From Stenotrophomonas sp. MMGLT7 (GTDB taxonomy: Bacteria > Pseudomonadota > Gammaproteobacteria > Xanthomonadales > Xanthomonadaceae), in assembly GCF_021168555.1 (NCBI RefSeq), contig NZ_JAJOZS010000006.1:166593-230592 (forward strand): DNA of 64,000 nucleotides. Reading direction: 5' to 3'. The notes below the pieces were generated by a model. The model had not been told where the DNA came from and made no database searches. It worked only from the letters and a program-made list of their open reading frames with translations. Positions 53,303-64,000 of the stretch are shown here, piece by piece. Each line of letters begins with the position of its first letter. Positions within the stretch are counted from its first letter, which is position 1. The position numbers were made by a program, and so were the translations under genes.

Positions 53303-54748
53303 TCAGTTCGCCTTGTGGATGGCGCGCTTGTTCACCGCCATGGCGGCGTCGTGCACCACTTCCGACAGGGTCGGGTGGGCGTGGCAGATGCGTGCCAGGT
53401 CGTCCGAGGAGCCGTTGAACTCCATCGTCAGCACGCCCTCGTGGACCAGCTCGGAGACCACCGGGCCGACCAGGTGCAGGCCGAGTACGCGGTCGGTCTC
53501 GGCATGCGCCAGCACCTTGACGAAGCCGACCGGCTCGTCCATCGCCACGGCGCGGCCGTTGGCGGCGAACGGGAAGCTGCCGGCCTTGTACGGGATGCCC
53601 TCGGCCTTGAGCTGCTGCTCGGTCTTGCCGACCCAGGCCACTTCCGGCTCGGTGTAGATCACGTACGGGATGGTCTCGAAGTTGACGTGACCCGGCAGGC
53701 CGGCGATCAGCTCGGCCACCGCGACGCCTTCCTCGAAGCCCTTGTGCGCCAGCATCGGCCCGCGCACGCAGTCGCCGATCGCCCACACGCCGTCCACGCC
53801 GGTATGGCAGTGCTCGTCGACCACGATCTGGCCGCGCTCGTTGACCTGCACGCCGGTACCTTCGGCAAGCACGCCCTTGGTCGCGGCACGGCGGCCCACG
53901 GCCACCAGCAGCTTGTCCACGGTCAGGGTCTTCTCGCCTTCGGCATCGCTGTAGGTGACGAGGACCTGGTCCTTCTTGCCCTTGCCCTTGCCCGCCACGA
54001 CCTCGGTCTTGGAGACCTTGGCGCCCAGGCGGATATCCAGGCCCTGCTTCTTGTATTCCTTGGCCGCCGCCTTGGCGACCTCGGCATCGGCGGCCGGCAG
54101 GAAGTCCGGCAGCGCTTCGAGGATGGTGACCTCGGCGCCCAGGCGCTTCCACACGCTGCCCAGCTCCAGGCCGATCACGCCGGCACCGATCACCACCAAG
54201 CTCGCCGGGACTTCTGTGAAGTCCAGCGCACCGACGTTGTCGACGATGTTCTTGCCGTCGAACTTGGCGAACGGCAGCTCGATCGAATCCGAGCCGGCAG
54301 CGATGATGACGTTGGTGCCCTTGAGCTCGACCTCGTCGCCTTCGTGCGGCTTGATCTTGACGATGTTGCCCGGCTGCAGCTGGGCGAAACCGTAGTAGGT
54401 GGTGATCTTGTTCGCCTTGAACAGCATCGCGATGCCGCCGGTGAACTGCTTAACGATCTTGTCCTTGCGATTGATCATCGCCGGGACGTCGATCTCGGCG
54501 TCCTTGAAGCTGATGCCGTGGTCGCCGAACTGGTGGTGCATGTTCCAGAACTGGTGGGACGAGTCCAGCAGCGCCTTGGACGGGATGCAGCCGACGCGCA
54601 GGCAGGTGCCGCCCAGCGCCGGCTTGCCGTCCTTGCCCAGCGCGGCGTCCACGCAGGCCACCTTCATGCCCAGCTGTGCGGCGCGGATGGCGGCGTGGTA
54701 GCCGGCCGGGCCGGCACCGATGACGACGACGTCGAATTGTTCGCTCAT
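53303..54748 (-). CDS. lpd: dihydrolipoyl dehydrogenase (E3)
   Basis: A 481-residue FAD enzyme that reoxidises the lipoyl group of 2-oxoglutarate dehydrogenase. FAD site VVIGAGPAGYHAA; redox disulfide Cys49/Cys54 in GGTCLRVGC; NAD site VIGAGVIGLELGS; second FAD motif WAIGDCVRGPMLAHK; catalytic His in HAHPTLSE. It is third in sucA-sucB-lpd, all leftward; a variant inverted repeat separates it from sucB. Confidence 0.97.
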   Translation of the reverse strand: MSEQFDVVVIGAGPAGYHAAIRAAQLGMKVACVDAALGKDGKPALGGTCLRVGCIPSKALLDSSHQFWNMHHQFGDHGISFKDAEIDVPAMINRKDKIVKQFTGGIAMLFKANKITTYYGFAQLQPGNIVKIKPHEGDEVELKGTNVIIAAGSDSIELPFAKFDGKNIVDNVGALDFTEVPASLVVIGAGVIGLELGSVWKRLGAEVTILEALPDFLPAADAEVAKAAAKEYKKQGLDIRLGAKVSKTEVVAGKGKGKKDQVLVTYSDAEGEKTLTVDKLLVAVGRRAATKGVLAEGTGVQVNERGQIVVDEHCHTGVDGVWAIGDCVRGPMLAHKGFEEGVAVAELIAGLPGHVNFETIPYVIYTEPEVAWVGKTEQQLKAEGIPYKAGSFPFAANGRAVAMDEPVGFVKVLAHAETDRVLGLHLVGPVVSELVHEGVLTMEFNGSSDDLARICHAHPTLSEVVHDAAMAVNKRAIHKAN

Positions 54749-54764
54749 ATCATTTGCTCACGGG

Positions 54765-54899
54765 AATGGGGAATAGGGAATAGGGAACGAGGGAGACGCA
54801 TGCGGCACCCGGTTCCCCATCCAGGTCCAGGCGGGAACGGGGAGGGGAATGGGAGCATGTTCTTCCCATTCCCGAGCCACCATTCCCGATTCCCGGCTC
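54765..54899. repeat. variant inverted repeat between lpd and sucB
   Basis: GGGAATGGGGAATAGGGAAT at the left and CCCATTCCCGAGCC..CATTCCCGATTCCCGG at the right form a diverged member of the GGGATTC family. It separates co-directional sucB and lpd. Confidence 0.65.
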
Positions 54900-56108
<1,209 letters not shown>

Positions 56109-56297
56109 GCGGGAGTGTCCTAGTTTTCTTCAGATTAGTGAGGGGATGGAGGCAACTTTTTTCTCCCCGGCAACCGGGGAGATTCGCGGATCGGGAGGTG
56201 CCAATGAGCTTTCCCGATCTCGATGAAGCGACTTCAAGAGCGTTTGTGTGGGGGAGCTCGGGGCTCCCCCGGCAAGGCCGGGAGAACCCCGCGCGGA
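56109..56297. other. sucA-sucB interval with two hairpins
   Basis: CTCCCCGG-CAA-CCGGGGAG at 56163-56181 and GGGGGAGC-TCGGG-GCTCCCCC at 56250-56270. Neither is followed by a T-run in the direction of transcription, so they may stabilise or process the mRNA rather than end it. Confidence 0.5.
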
Positions 56298-59126
56298 CTA
56301 CTCCGCAACCAGGTCGTTGAACGGGTTGACCAGTGCATCGGCGATCAACTGCTTCTGCTGGGTGTTGTGATCGTTCAGGTGACCGGCGGCAGGAGCGGGC
56401 GAGCGGGCGCGGCCGGCGTAATGCAGGCTCTGGCCCGGCTGCAGGCAGGCCTGCAGGTGGTGGCGGATCTGGTACCACGCGCCCTGATTCTGCGGCTCTT
56501 CCTGGGTCCACACCACGTCCGGGGCCTTGCCGAAGCGCTTGAGCTCCTCGACCAGCAGGTCACGCGGGAACGGATACAGCTGTTCCACACGAACGATTGC
56601 CGCGTCGTCCTGACCGCGCTTCTGCGCGTCTTCCAGCAGGTCGTAGTAGACCTTGCCGGTGCAAAGCACCACGCGCTTGACCTTCTTCGGATCGGCGGCC
56701 TTGTCCGGGATCACCTGCTGGAACTCGCCGTCGGCCAACTCCTCCAGGGTGGACACGGCCAGCTTGTGGCGCAGCAGCGACTTGGGCGACATCACCACCA
56801 GCGGCTTGCGCGTGGTGCGCTTGAGCTGGCGACGCAGCATGTGGAAGCACTGCGCGGGCGTGGTCGGCACGACCACCTGCATGTTGTCCAGTGCGCACAG
56901 CTGCAGGAAGCGCTCCAGGCGGGCGGAGCTGTGCTCCGGACCCTGGCCTTCCTGTCCGTGCGGGAGCAGCAGCACCAGGCCGCTGATGCGTCCCCACTTG
57001 GCCTCGCCGGAGGACACGAACTGGTCGAACACCACCTGCGCGCCGTTGGCGAAGTCGCCGAACTGGGCTTCCCATATCGTCAGGGTGTTGGGATCGGTGG
57101 TGGAGTAGCCGTACTCGTACGCGGCCACGGCTTCCTCCGACAGCAGCGAGTCGTAGATCGACACGTCGTCAGGCTTCTCCACCAGCTGCCGCAGCGGCAG
57201 GTAGTAGGTGTCGGTCTTCTGGTCGTGCAGGATCGCGTGGCGGTGCGAGAAGGTGGCGCGGCCGACGTCCTCGCCGGTCAGGCGCATGCGGTAGCCTTCG
57301 TTGAGCAGGGTGGCATAGGCCAGGTTCTCGGCGAAGCCCCAGTCGGCCAACTGCTGGCCGGCGGCCATCTTGCGGCGGTCGTCGTAGACCTTGGCCACGC
57401 GCGAATGCAGCTCGATCTCCGCGGGAATCGTGGTGATCGCCTGGGCCAGGCGATCCAGGGTCTTGCGCTCCACCTTGGTGTCGACCGGGTCGTGCAGGGT
57501 GCCGGTGAGGTACTTGGACCAGTCGATGGCGAACTCGTCCACGCTGCGCTCGGCCAGCTCGGTGGTGAGTTCGCCGGCGTCCAGCTTGGCACGATAGCCA
57601 TCCACCAGGGCCTGTGCCTCGCCCGACTGCAGCACGCCTTCCTTCTCCAGCTGCTCGGCATACAGCTCGCGGGTGGTCTTCTGGTCGCGGATGACCTTGT
57701 ACATCAGCGGCTGGGTCACCGACGGCTCGTCGGCCTCGTTGTGGCCCCAGCGGCGATAGCAGACCAGGTCGACGAAGACATCCTTCTTGAACTGCTGGCG
57801 GAAGTCGTAGGCCAGCTCGGTGACGTAGGCCACCGCGTCCGGATCGTCGCCGTTGACGTGGAACACCGGGGCATCAATCATCTTGGCGATGTCGGTGCAG
57901 TAGCGGGTGGAGCGCGCGTCGAGCGGGTTGGAGGTGGTGAAGCCGACCTGGTTGTTGATGACCACGTGCACCGTGCCGCCGACGGTGAAGCCGCGCAGCT
58001 GCGACATCTGCAGCAGTTCCATGACCACGCCCTGGCCGGCCAGCGAGGCATCGCCGTGCACCAGGATCGGCACGACCCGCTCGCGGGAGGTATCGCCGAA
58101 GCGCTCCTGGCGCGCACGCGCGCTGCCGGCGACCACCGGGTCGGCGATCTCCAGGTGCGACGGGTTGAAGGCCAGCGCCAGATGGACCGGGCCGCCCGGG
58201 GTGGCCACGTCGGCGGAGAAGCCCATGTGGTACTTGACGTCGCCGTTGACGGCCAGATCGCCCTCTACGTGCTCGAACTTGCCTTCGAACTCGTTGAACA
58301 GCGTGCGCGGGTTCTTGCCCAGGGTGTTGACCAGCACATTGAGGCGGCCGCGGTGGGCCATGCCGATCACCACGTCCTTGACCCGGTCGGCGCCGGAGCG
58401 GCGGACCAGCACGTCCATCAGCGGGATGAAGGAGTCGCCGCCTTCCAGCGAGAAGCGCTTCTGGCCGACGTACTTGGTGTGCAGGTAGCGCTCCAGGCCC
58501 TCGGCCGCGGTCAGGCGCTCGAGCAGGCGCTTGCGGGTCTCCTTGTCGGCCTTGACGTTGCCGCCGTCGGCCTCGAGGCGCTTGTAGACCCACTGGCGCT
58601 GCTCGGCATCGGAGATGTGCATGAACTCGGCGCCGATGCTGCCGGTGTAGGTCGCCTGCAGGCGGGCGAACAGGTCGCGCAGGACCATGCGGGCCGGGCC
58701 GCCGACGCCACCGGTGCTGAACTCGTCGTTCAGGTCCTGCTCGGACAGGTGGTTGGCCGCCAGGGTCAGTTCCGGCGGATTGAGCGGCGGGACCAGGCCG
58801 AGCGGATCGAGCTTGGCGCCCAGGTGACCGCGTGCGCGGTAGGCGGTGATCAGGCGGCCGACGTTGCGCTCGCGCTCGTCGGCCACGGCGACGCCGGTGC
58901 CGCCGCCGTTGGCGGCCTGGCGTGCGGCCTCGGTGATGTGGGCGATCACGCCGGAGTGCGGGATATCGCCGGCTTCACGGCCCTTGAAGGTGTCGAAGTA
59001 GGACTTCCACTTGGGATCCACGCTCTCGGGCGAGACCAAGTACTGTTCGTACAGGTCCTCGATATAGGAGGCATTGCCGCCGGCAAGCTGCGAAGTTTGC
59101 GCAAACTGCTTGAGTACATTATCCAT
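56298..59126 (-). CDS. sucA: 2-oxoglutarate dehydrogenase E1 component
   Basis: A 942-residue thiamine-diphosphate enzyme that decarboxylates 2-oxoglutarate. The N-terminus (SYIEDLYEQYLVSPESVDPKWKSYF) is the E2-binding segment typical of OdhA. VVIGMAHRGRLNVLVNTLGK and the ThDP/Mg site GDASLAGQGVVMELLQMSQ ... INNQVGFTT are present, and the C-terminal part ends with TQEEPQNQGAWYQIRHHLQ. Full length. Confidence 0.97.
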   Translation of the reverse strand: MDNVLKQFAQTSQLAGGNASYIEDLYEQYLVSPESVDPKWKSYFDTFKGREAGDIPHSGVIAHITEAARQAANGGGTGVAVADERERNVGRLITAYRARGHLGAKLDPLGLVPPLNPPELTLAANHLSEQDLNDEFSTGGVGGPARMVLRDLFARLQATYTGSIGAEFMHISDAEQRQWVYKRLEADGGNVKADKETRKRLLERLTAAEGLERYLHTKYVGQKRFSLEGGDSFIPLMDVLVRRSGADRVKDVVIGMAHRGRLNVLVNTLGKNPRTLFNEFEGKFEHVEGDLAVNGDVKYHMGFSADVATPGGPVHLALAFNPSHLEIADPVVAGSARARQERFGDTSRERVVPILVHGDASLAGQGVVMELLQMSQLRGFTVGGTVHVVINNQVGFTTSNPLDARSTRYCTDIAKMIDAPVFHVNGDDPDAVAYVTELAYDFRQQFKKDVFVDLVCYRRWGHNEADEPSVTQPLMYKVIRDQKTTRELYAEQLEKEGVLQSGEAQALVDGYRAKLDAGELTTELAERSVDEFAIDWSKYLTGTLHDPVDTKVERKTLDRLAQAITTIPAEIELHSRVAKVYDDRRKMAAGQQLADWGFAENLAYATLLNEGYRMRLTGEDVGRATFSHRHAILHDQKTDTYYLPLRQLVEKPDDVSIYDSLLSEEAVAAYEYGYSTTDPNTLTIWEAQFGDFANGAQVVFDQFVSSGEAKWGRISGLVLLLPHGQEGQGPEHSSARLERFLQLCALDNMQVVVPTTPAQCFHMLRRQLKRTTRKPLVVMSPKSLLRHKLAVSTLEELADGEFQQVIPDKAADPKKVKRVVLCTGKVYYDLLEDAQKRGQDDAAIVRVEQLYPFPRDLLVEELKRFGKAPDVVWTQEEPQNQGAWYQIRHHLQACLQPGQSLHYAGRARSPAPAAGHLNDHNTQQKQLIADALVNPFNDLVAE

Positions 59127-59189
59127 GTTGGTGACCTGTCGCTTGGGTAAAGGCTTCGGAGGGATTGGGCCGCTGCAAGCGCGGCCCTG

Positions 59190-59218
59190 ATCGGGCGACG
59201 TCGAATCGCCCGATTATA
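59190..59218 (-). promoter_or_regulatory. possible sucA -10 box and leader hairpin
   Basis: Reading leftward, TATAAT (59218-59213) is followed directly by ATCGGGCGA-N7-TCGCCCGAT (59214-59190). The leader to sucA would be about 80 nt. No good -35 is seen. The hairpin may equally end roxA transcription. Confidence 0.35.
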
Positions 59219-59321
59219 AGCGCGGGCATGGCCCGGTTCGTCTGGCTGCGCGGCCCGTCGGGGCGGCGCAATTCATGCACGTTCGGTGGGGTGCGCGGGT
59301 GCGGACCGGGTGCGGGAGTTC

Positions 59322-60566
59322 TCATGCGGGCTCCTCGTCCTGGTCTGCGGAAACGGGCTGGTAATGGCCGCTGCGCACCAGTTCCCAGACGGCGTCGCGG
59401 CCCTTGGCCGACAGGCGCGCGTACAGCGCCCCGTCGAGGGTTTCGGCCGCGGCCAGCGCGCGTGCGTCGGCGATCGGCATGGGGAACTGCAGGCCGCTGC
59501 AGAACAGCGTGGCCCCGCGGCGGGCGCGACGCCAGGCCAGGCGCGACCAGGGAAAGCGCTGCAGCGCCAGGCCGTCGCCGAGGGCAGACTCGATCTCCTG
59601 GCGCGACGGCAGCTGCGGCGGCGGCATGACCTCGCCGGAGGCGCGGTAGGTGGTGACAAAGCGTCCGAACCAGTCTCCCAGCATGTCGGCGTCGTTCATG
59701 CGCAGCGCGTTCAGCGCCTCGACCGCGCGGCCCATCGCCGCCGTGTCGATCTCGTACGGGTCCGCGGCTGTCGCCAGGTCCTCGTCGTGGTAGCGCACGG
59801 CCTCGTCTGCGCCTTCGATCAGCGTGTCGAGGTAGTCGGCGATCAGTTCGGCCGAGGATGGCGCGCGCATGCCCACCGAGAAGGTCAGGCAAGCGTCCTC
59901 GGCGATGCCGTGGTGCGGCACCAGCGGCGGCAGGTAGAGCATGTCGCCCGGCGCCAGCACCCAGTCGTGGGTGGGGGCGAAATGACGCAGCAGCTTGATG
60001 TCGACGTCGTCGCGGAAGCCCAGGTCCGGGGCCTTGCGGCCGAGCGCCGCGCTGGCGTCGATCTGCCAGCGGCGATGGCCCTGGGCCTGCAGCAGGAACA
60101 CATCGTAGTGGTCGACGTGCGCCCCGACCGAGCCGCCGGTGGCGGCGAAGCTGATCATGATGTCGTCGATGCGCCAGCGCGGCAGGAAGCGGAACTGCTC
60201 CAGCAGCGCGCGCACGTCCGGGTCCCACTTGTCCACGTCCTGCACCAGCAGGGTCCAGTCGTGGTCGGGCAGGCCGGGGAAGTCCTCTTCCTGGAACGGG
60301 CCGCTGCGCACGTTCCAGCGCCCGCTGCTGCGATCCAGGCTGATCAGCCGTGCCAGCACGCCGTCCTCGCAGGCCAGGCCCGCCAGGTCCTCGGGCGCCA
60401 CCGGCGACTGGAAGCCGGGAAAGGCGTTGCGAATCAGCAGGGGGCGCTTGTGCCAGTAGTCGCGCAGGAACCGGTCCGCCGGCATGCCGAGGGGGTGACG
60501 CGATGTCGCCTCGATCTCGAGGGTCAGTGTCTTGGCGGCGCTGGCGGTCTTGGCGGTCTTGGTCAT
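59322..60566 (-). CDS. roxA: cupin/JmjC-type ribosomal oxygenase (RoxA/YcfD-like)
   Basis: A 414-residue Fe(II)/2-oxoglutarate/O2-dependent protein hydroxylase; YcfD of E. coli hydroxylates an arginine of ribosomal protein L16. The opening GMPADRFLRDYWHKRPLLIRNAFPGF is the family signature. The iron site His-x-Asp is in VGAHVDHYDVFLLQAQGHRRWQ, the distal His in LVPHHGIAED, and a winged-helix C-terminal part follows. Start 60566 is chosen; a TTG-started form at 60590 adds eight residues. Downstream genes sucA-sucB-lpd consume the same cosubstrate, 2-oxoglutarate. Confidence 0.88.
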   Translation of the reverse strand: MTKTAKTASAAKTLTLEIEATSRHPLGMPADRFLRDYWHKRPLLIRNAFPGFQSPVAPEDLAGLACEDGVLARLISLDRSSGRWNVRSGPFQEEDFPGLPDHDWTLLVQDVDKWDPDVRALLEQFRFLPRWRIDDIMISFAATGGSVGAHVDHYDVFLLQAQGHRRWQIDASAALGRKAPDLGFRDDVDIKLLRHFAPTHDWVLAPGDMLYLPPLVPHHGIAEDACLTFSVGMRAPSSAELIADYLDTLIEGADEAVRYHDEDLATAADPYEIDTAAMGRAVEALNALRMNDADMLGDWFGRFVTTYRASGEVMPPPQLPSRQEIESALGDGLALQRFPWSRLAWRRARRGATLFCSGLQFPMPIADARALAAAETLDGALYARLSAKGRDAVWELVRSGHYQPVSADQDEEPA

Positions 60567-60645
60567 GGGGTGGATCGTAGGCGTCTGCAATGGTCCGGCG
60601 CGGTGCGATTGGCCGTCAGGATCGGATCTGGCGCGGATTCATGCA

Positions 60646-60659
60646 TTGATGTCGATCAA
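60646..60659 (-). promoter_or_regulatory. perfect FNR/ANR-type box upstream of roxA
   Basis: TTGAT-GTCG-ATCAA matches the FNR/ANR consensus TTGAT-N4-ATCAA with no mismatch, 80 bp before the roxA start codon. A CRP-like protein with a different signal could also bind. Confidence 0.55.
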
Positions 60660-60693
60660 AACCATTTGATTCCGCGACCGAATAGGCCATCCC

Positions 60694-60763
60694 TGCGCTA
60701 CTTTGTCGCAGGTTTCGGCCGCCCGCGCACGTATTTTGCGCGCAGGTGCGTCAATTTGTCGCA
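60694..60763. promoter_or_regulatory. two 17-bp repeats spaced 53 bp between purB and roxA
   Basis: TGCGCTACTTTGTCGCA (60694-60710) and TGCGTCAATTTGTCGCA (60747-60763) share TGCG-N5-TTTGTCGCA. Start-to-start distance is 53 bp, five helical turns, so both lie on one face of the helix. Probably operator sites of an unknown regulator. Confidence 0.45.
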
Positions 60764-60799
60764 TGGTAAGGGCCCGGCCAACCGGGCGCCTGCGGCATT

Positions 60800-62305
<1,506 letters not shown>

Positions 62306-62336
62306 TCACCCGACAGATAGCATGCGGAGATTTCCA

Positions 62337-63734
62337 ATGAGCGACAGCTACAGGATCGAACACGACAGCATGGGCGAGCTGCAGGTGCCCGCCGAGGCGC
62401 TGTGGGGCGCGCAGACCCAGCGCGCGGTCGACAACTTCCCGGTGTCCGGGCAGAAGATGCCGCGCGGCTTCATCCGCGCGCTGGGACTGGTCAAGGCCGC
62501 CGCGGCCGGGGTCAACGCCGAACTGGGGCTGTTGCCCAAGGGCGTGTCCAGGGCGGTGCAGGCCGCCGCGCTGGAGGTGGCCGACGGCCGCTACGACGAC
62601 CATTTCCCGATCGACGTCTACCAGACCGGCTCGGGCACCTCATCGAACATGAACGCCAACGAGGTGATCGCCACCCTCGCCAACCGCAGCGACAAGGCCG
62701 GCAAGGTCACGGTGCATCCAAACGACCACGTCAACCTGGGCCAGAGTTCCAACGACGTGATCCCCACCGCGATCCGGGTGGCGGCGCTGCTGGCCACCCA
62801 CGAGCAGTTGCTGCCGGCGCTCAAGCACCTGCGCAAGACCATCGACAGGCGCGGCCGCTCGCTGGGCAAGGTGGTCAAGACCGGCCGCACCCACCTGATG
62901 GACGCGATGCCGCTGACCTTCCAGCAGGAGTTCGGCGCCTGGTCGGCGCAGCTGGCCTCGGCCGAGGACCGCATCGCCGACAGCCTCAAGCGCCTGCGCC
63001 GGCTGCCGCTGGGCGGTACCGCGATCGGCACCGGCATCAATGCCGACCCGCGCCTTGGCGGCAAGGTCGCGCGGGCGCTGTCGGCCACCACCAAGGTCAG
63101 GTTCGAGAGCGCCGACAACAAGTTCGAGGGGCTGGCCGCGCAGGACGACCTGGTCGAGCTGTCCGGCCAGCTCAACGCGCTGGCGGTGGCGCTGATCAAG
63201 ATCGCCAACGACCTGCGCTGGATGAACTCGGGGCCGCTGGCCGGGCTGGGCGAGATCGAGCTGCCGGCGCTGCAGCCCGGTTCCTCGATCATGCCGGGCA
63301 AGGTCAACCCGGTGATCCCGGAAGCCACGGTGATGGTCTGCGCGCAGGTGATCGGCCACCACACCGCGATCACCGTGGCCGGGCAGACCGGCAACTTCCA
63401 GCTCAACGTGAGCCTGCCGCTGATCGCGCTCGACCTGCTGGATTCGATCGGCCTGCTGGCCAACGTCTCCACGCTGCTGGCCGACAAGGCCATCGCCGGG
63501 CTCAAGGTGCGCCAGGACCGGGTCAAGCAGGCGCTGGCGCGCAACCCGATCCTGGTCACCGCGCTGAACCCGATCATCGGCTACGAGAAGGCCGCGGCCA
63601 TCGCCAAGCGGGCCTACAAGGAAGGCCGGCCGGTGCTGGAGGTGGCGGTGGAGGACAGCGGACTGGCCGAGTCCGAGCTCAGGCAGCTGCTCGATCCGGT
63701 GGCGCTGACCGCCGGCGGTATCCACGGCGGCTGA
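62337..63734 (+). CDS. fumC: class II fumarate hydratase
   Basis: A 465-residue oxygen-stable, iron-free fumarase. Start MSDSYRIEHDSMGELQVPAEALWGAQTQRAV has GGAG eight bases upstream. TGSGTSSNMNANEVIA, HPNDHVNLGQSSNDVIPTA, KTGRTHLMDAMPLTFQQEF and the signature GSSIMPGKVNP are all present. It completes fumarate to malate next to genes for 2-oxoglutarate oxidation. Confidence 0.97.
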   Translation: MSDSYRIEHDSMGELQVPAEALWGAQTQRAVDNFPVSGQKMPRGFIRALGLVKAAAAGVNAELGLLPKGVSRAVQAAALEVADGRYDDHFPIDVYQTGSGTSSNMNANEVIATLANRSDKAGKVTVHPNDHVNLGQSSNDVIPTAIRVAALLATHEQLLPALKHLRKTIDRRGRSLGKVVKTGRTHLMDAMPLTFQQEFGAWSAQLASAEDRIADSLKRLRRLPLGGTAIGTGINADPRLGGKVARALSATTKVRFESADNKFEGLAAQDDLVELSGQLNALAVALIKIANDLRWMNSGPLAGLGEIELPALQPGSSIMPGKVNPVIPEATVMVCAQVIGHHTAITVAGQTGNFQLNVSLPLIALDLLDSIGLLANVSTLLADKAIAGLKVRQDRVKQALARNPILVTALNPIIGYEKAAAIAKRAYKEGRPVLEVAVEDSGLAESELRQLLDPVALTAGGIHGG

Positions 63735-63764
63735 GGTTCGCTGCCGCGGCCGGGGAGCCGGCGA

Positions 63765-63790
63765 GGAAACGGGCCGCAGGGCCCGTTTCC
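63765..63790 (+). terminator. rho-independent terminator after fumC
   Basis: GGAAACGGGCC and GGCCCGTTTCC pair perfectly around GCAG, 30 bp after the stop. Confidence 0.75.
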
Positions 63791-63817
63791 ATGTCTGCCT
63801 TGGCCTGGAGCTTTCCT

Positions 63818-63880
63818 GTAGGAGCGACTTCAGTCGCGATCAGGCTTTACCGGTAGAGCCTCATCGCGACTGAAGTCGCT
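63818..63880. repeat. REP-like palindrome, diverged copy
   Basis: GTAGGAGCGACTTCAGTCGC at the left and GCGACTGAAGTCGC at the right around CTTTACCGGTAGAG; same family as 23065-23132 but with mismatches and a truncated right end. Bases 63881-64000 hold nothing I can name. Confidence 0.8.
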
Positions 63881-64000
63881 TGTGTCTTTCCAGCCGTTAG
63901 ATTTGGAGGCGAGAGCGGAGTGCGGCAGCCCGTTCAGTCGCAGTGCCTGAGCACGTGTAGGAGTCAGGGGCGCCGCACTCCCTGCTCCCATCGCAGCCCG

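Overview
The window is GC-rich (high-GC third positions throughout) and looks like a gammaproteobacterial chromosome of the Xanthomonadaceae/Lysobacteraceae. The evidence is gene order (ssrA / smpB-ratA-rnfH-bamE-fur-recN-hrcA-grpE-dnaK-dnaJ), the repeated intergenic GGGATTCGGGATT-type inverted repeats, the GTAGGAGCGACTTCAGTCGC-type palindromes, and many TonB-dependent receptors. I cannot fix the genus from sequence alone.

Region 1 (about 1-20,550) reads as an accessory catabolic island. It starts with the tail of a flavin reductase, followed by a rightward set: TonB receptor, exported GH3 glycosidase, second TonB receptor, HyuA and HyuB (hydantoinase/oxoprolinase/carboxylase family), an MHS-type MFS importer and an alpha/beta hydrolase. 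The last four start/stop junctions overlap by 4 bp. A leftward set converges on it: LysR regulator, a two-domain aldo/keto reductase, an NSS Na+ symporter, an exported NTF2-like protein and a Tat-exported type-B carboxylesterase. Together they could take up a glycosylated or esterified ring compound (lactam, imide or hydantoin-like), trim it in the periplasm, import it and open the ring in the cytoplasm. The substrate is unknown. The two TonB receptor genes share a conserved upstream block.

Region 2 (20,550-31,590) has a photolyase, an OmpA-type lipoprotein, and a LysR gene divergent from a tripartite RND efflux operon headed by a degenerate SDR protein. A 36-codon ORF couples the pump gene to the outer-membrane channel gene.

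Region 3 (31,600-46,080) is core. tmRNA is separated from smpB by a gene encoding an alpha/beta hydrolase fused to a subtilisin-type protease. Then come ratA, rnfH, bamE, fur, recN and the heat-shock genes hrcA, grpE, dnaK and dnaJ, with two good sigma-32 promoters, followed by pdxY and tyrA.

Region 4 (46,200-64,000) has an ABC exporter, a YigZ/IMPACT protein, a dual-GAF GGDEF-EAL protein, a LOG-family protein, the 2-oxoglutarate dehydrogenase genes sucA-sucB-lpd, a ribosomal oxygenase (RoxA-like) with a perfect FNR-type box upstream, purB and fumC. Dispersed inverted repeats sit between many of these genes and in places touch stop or start codons (recN, dnaJ, LOG gene).
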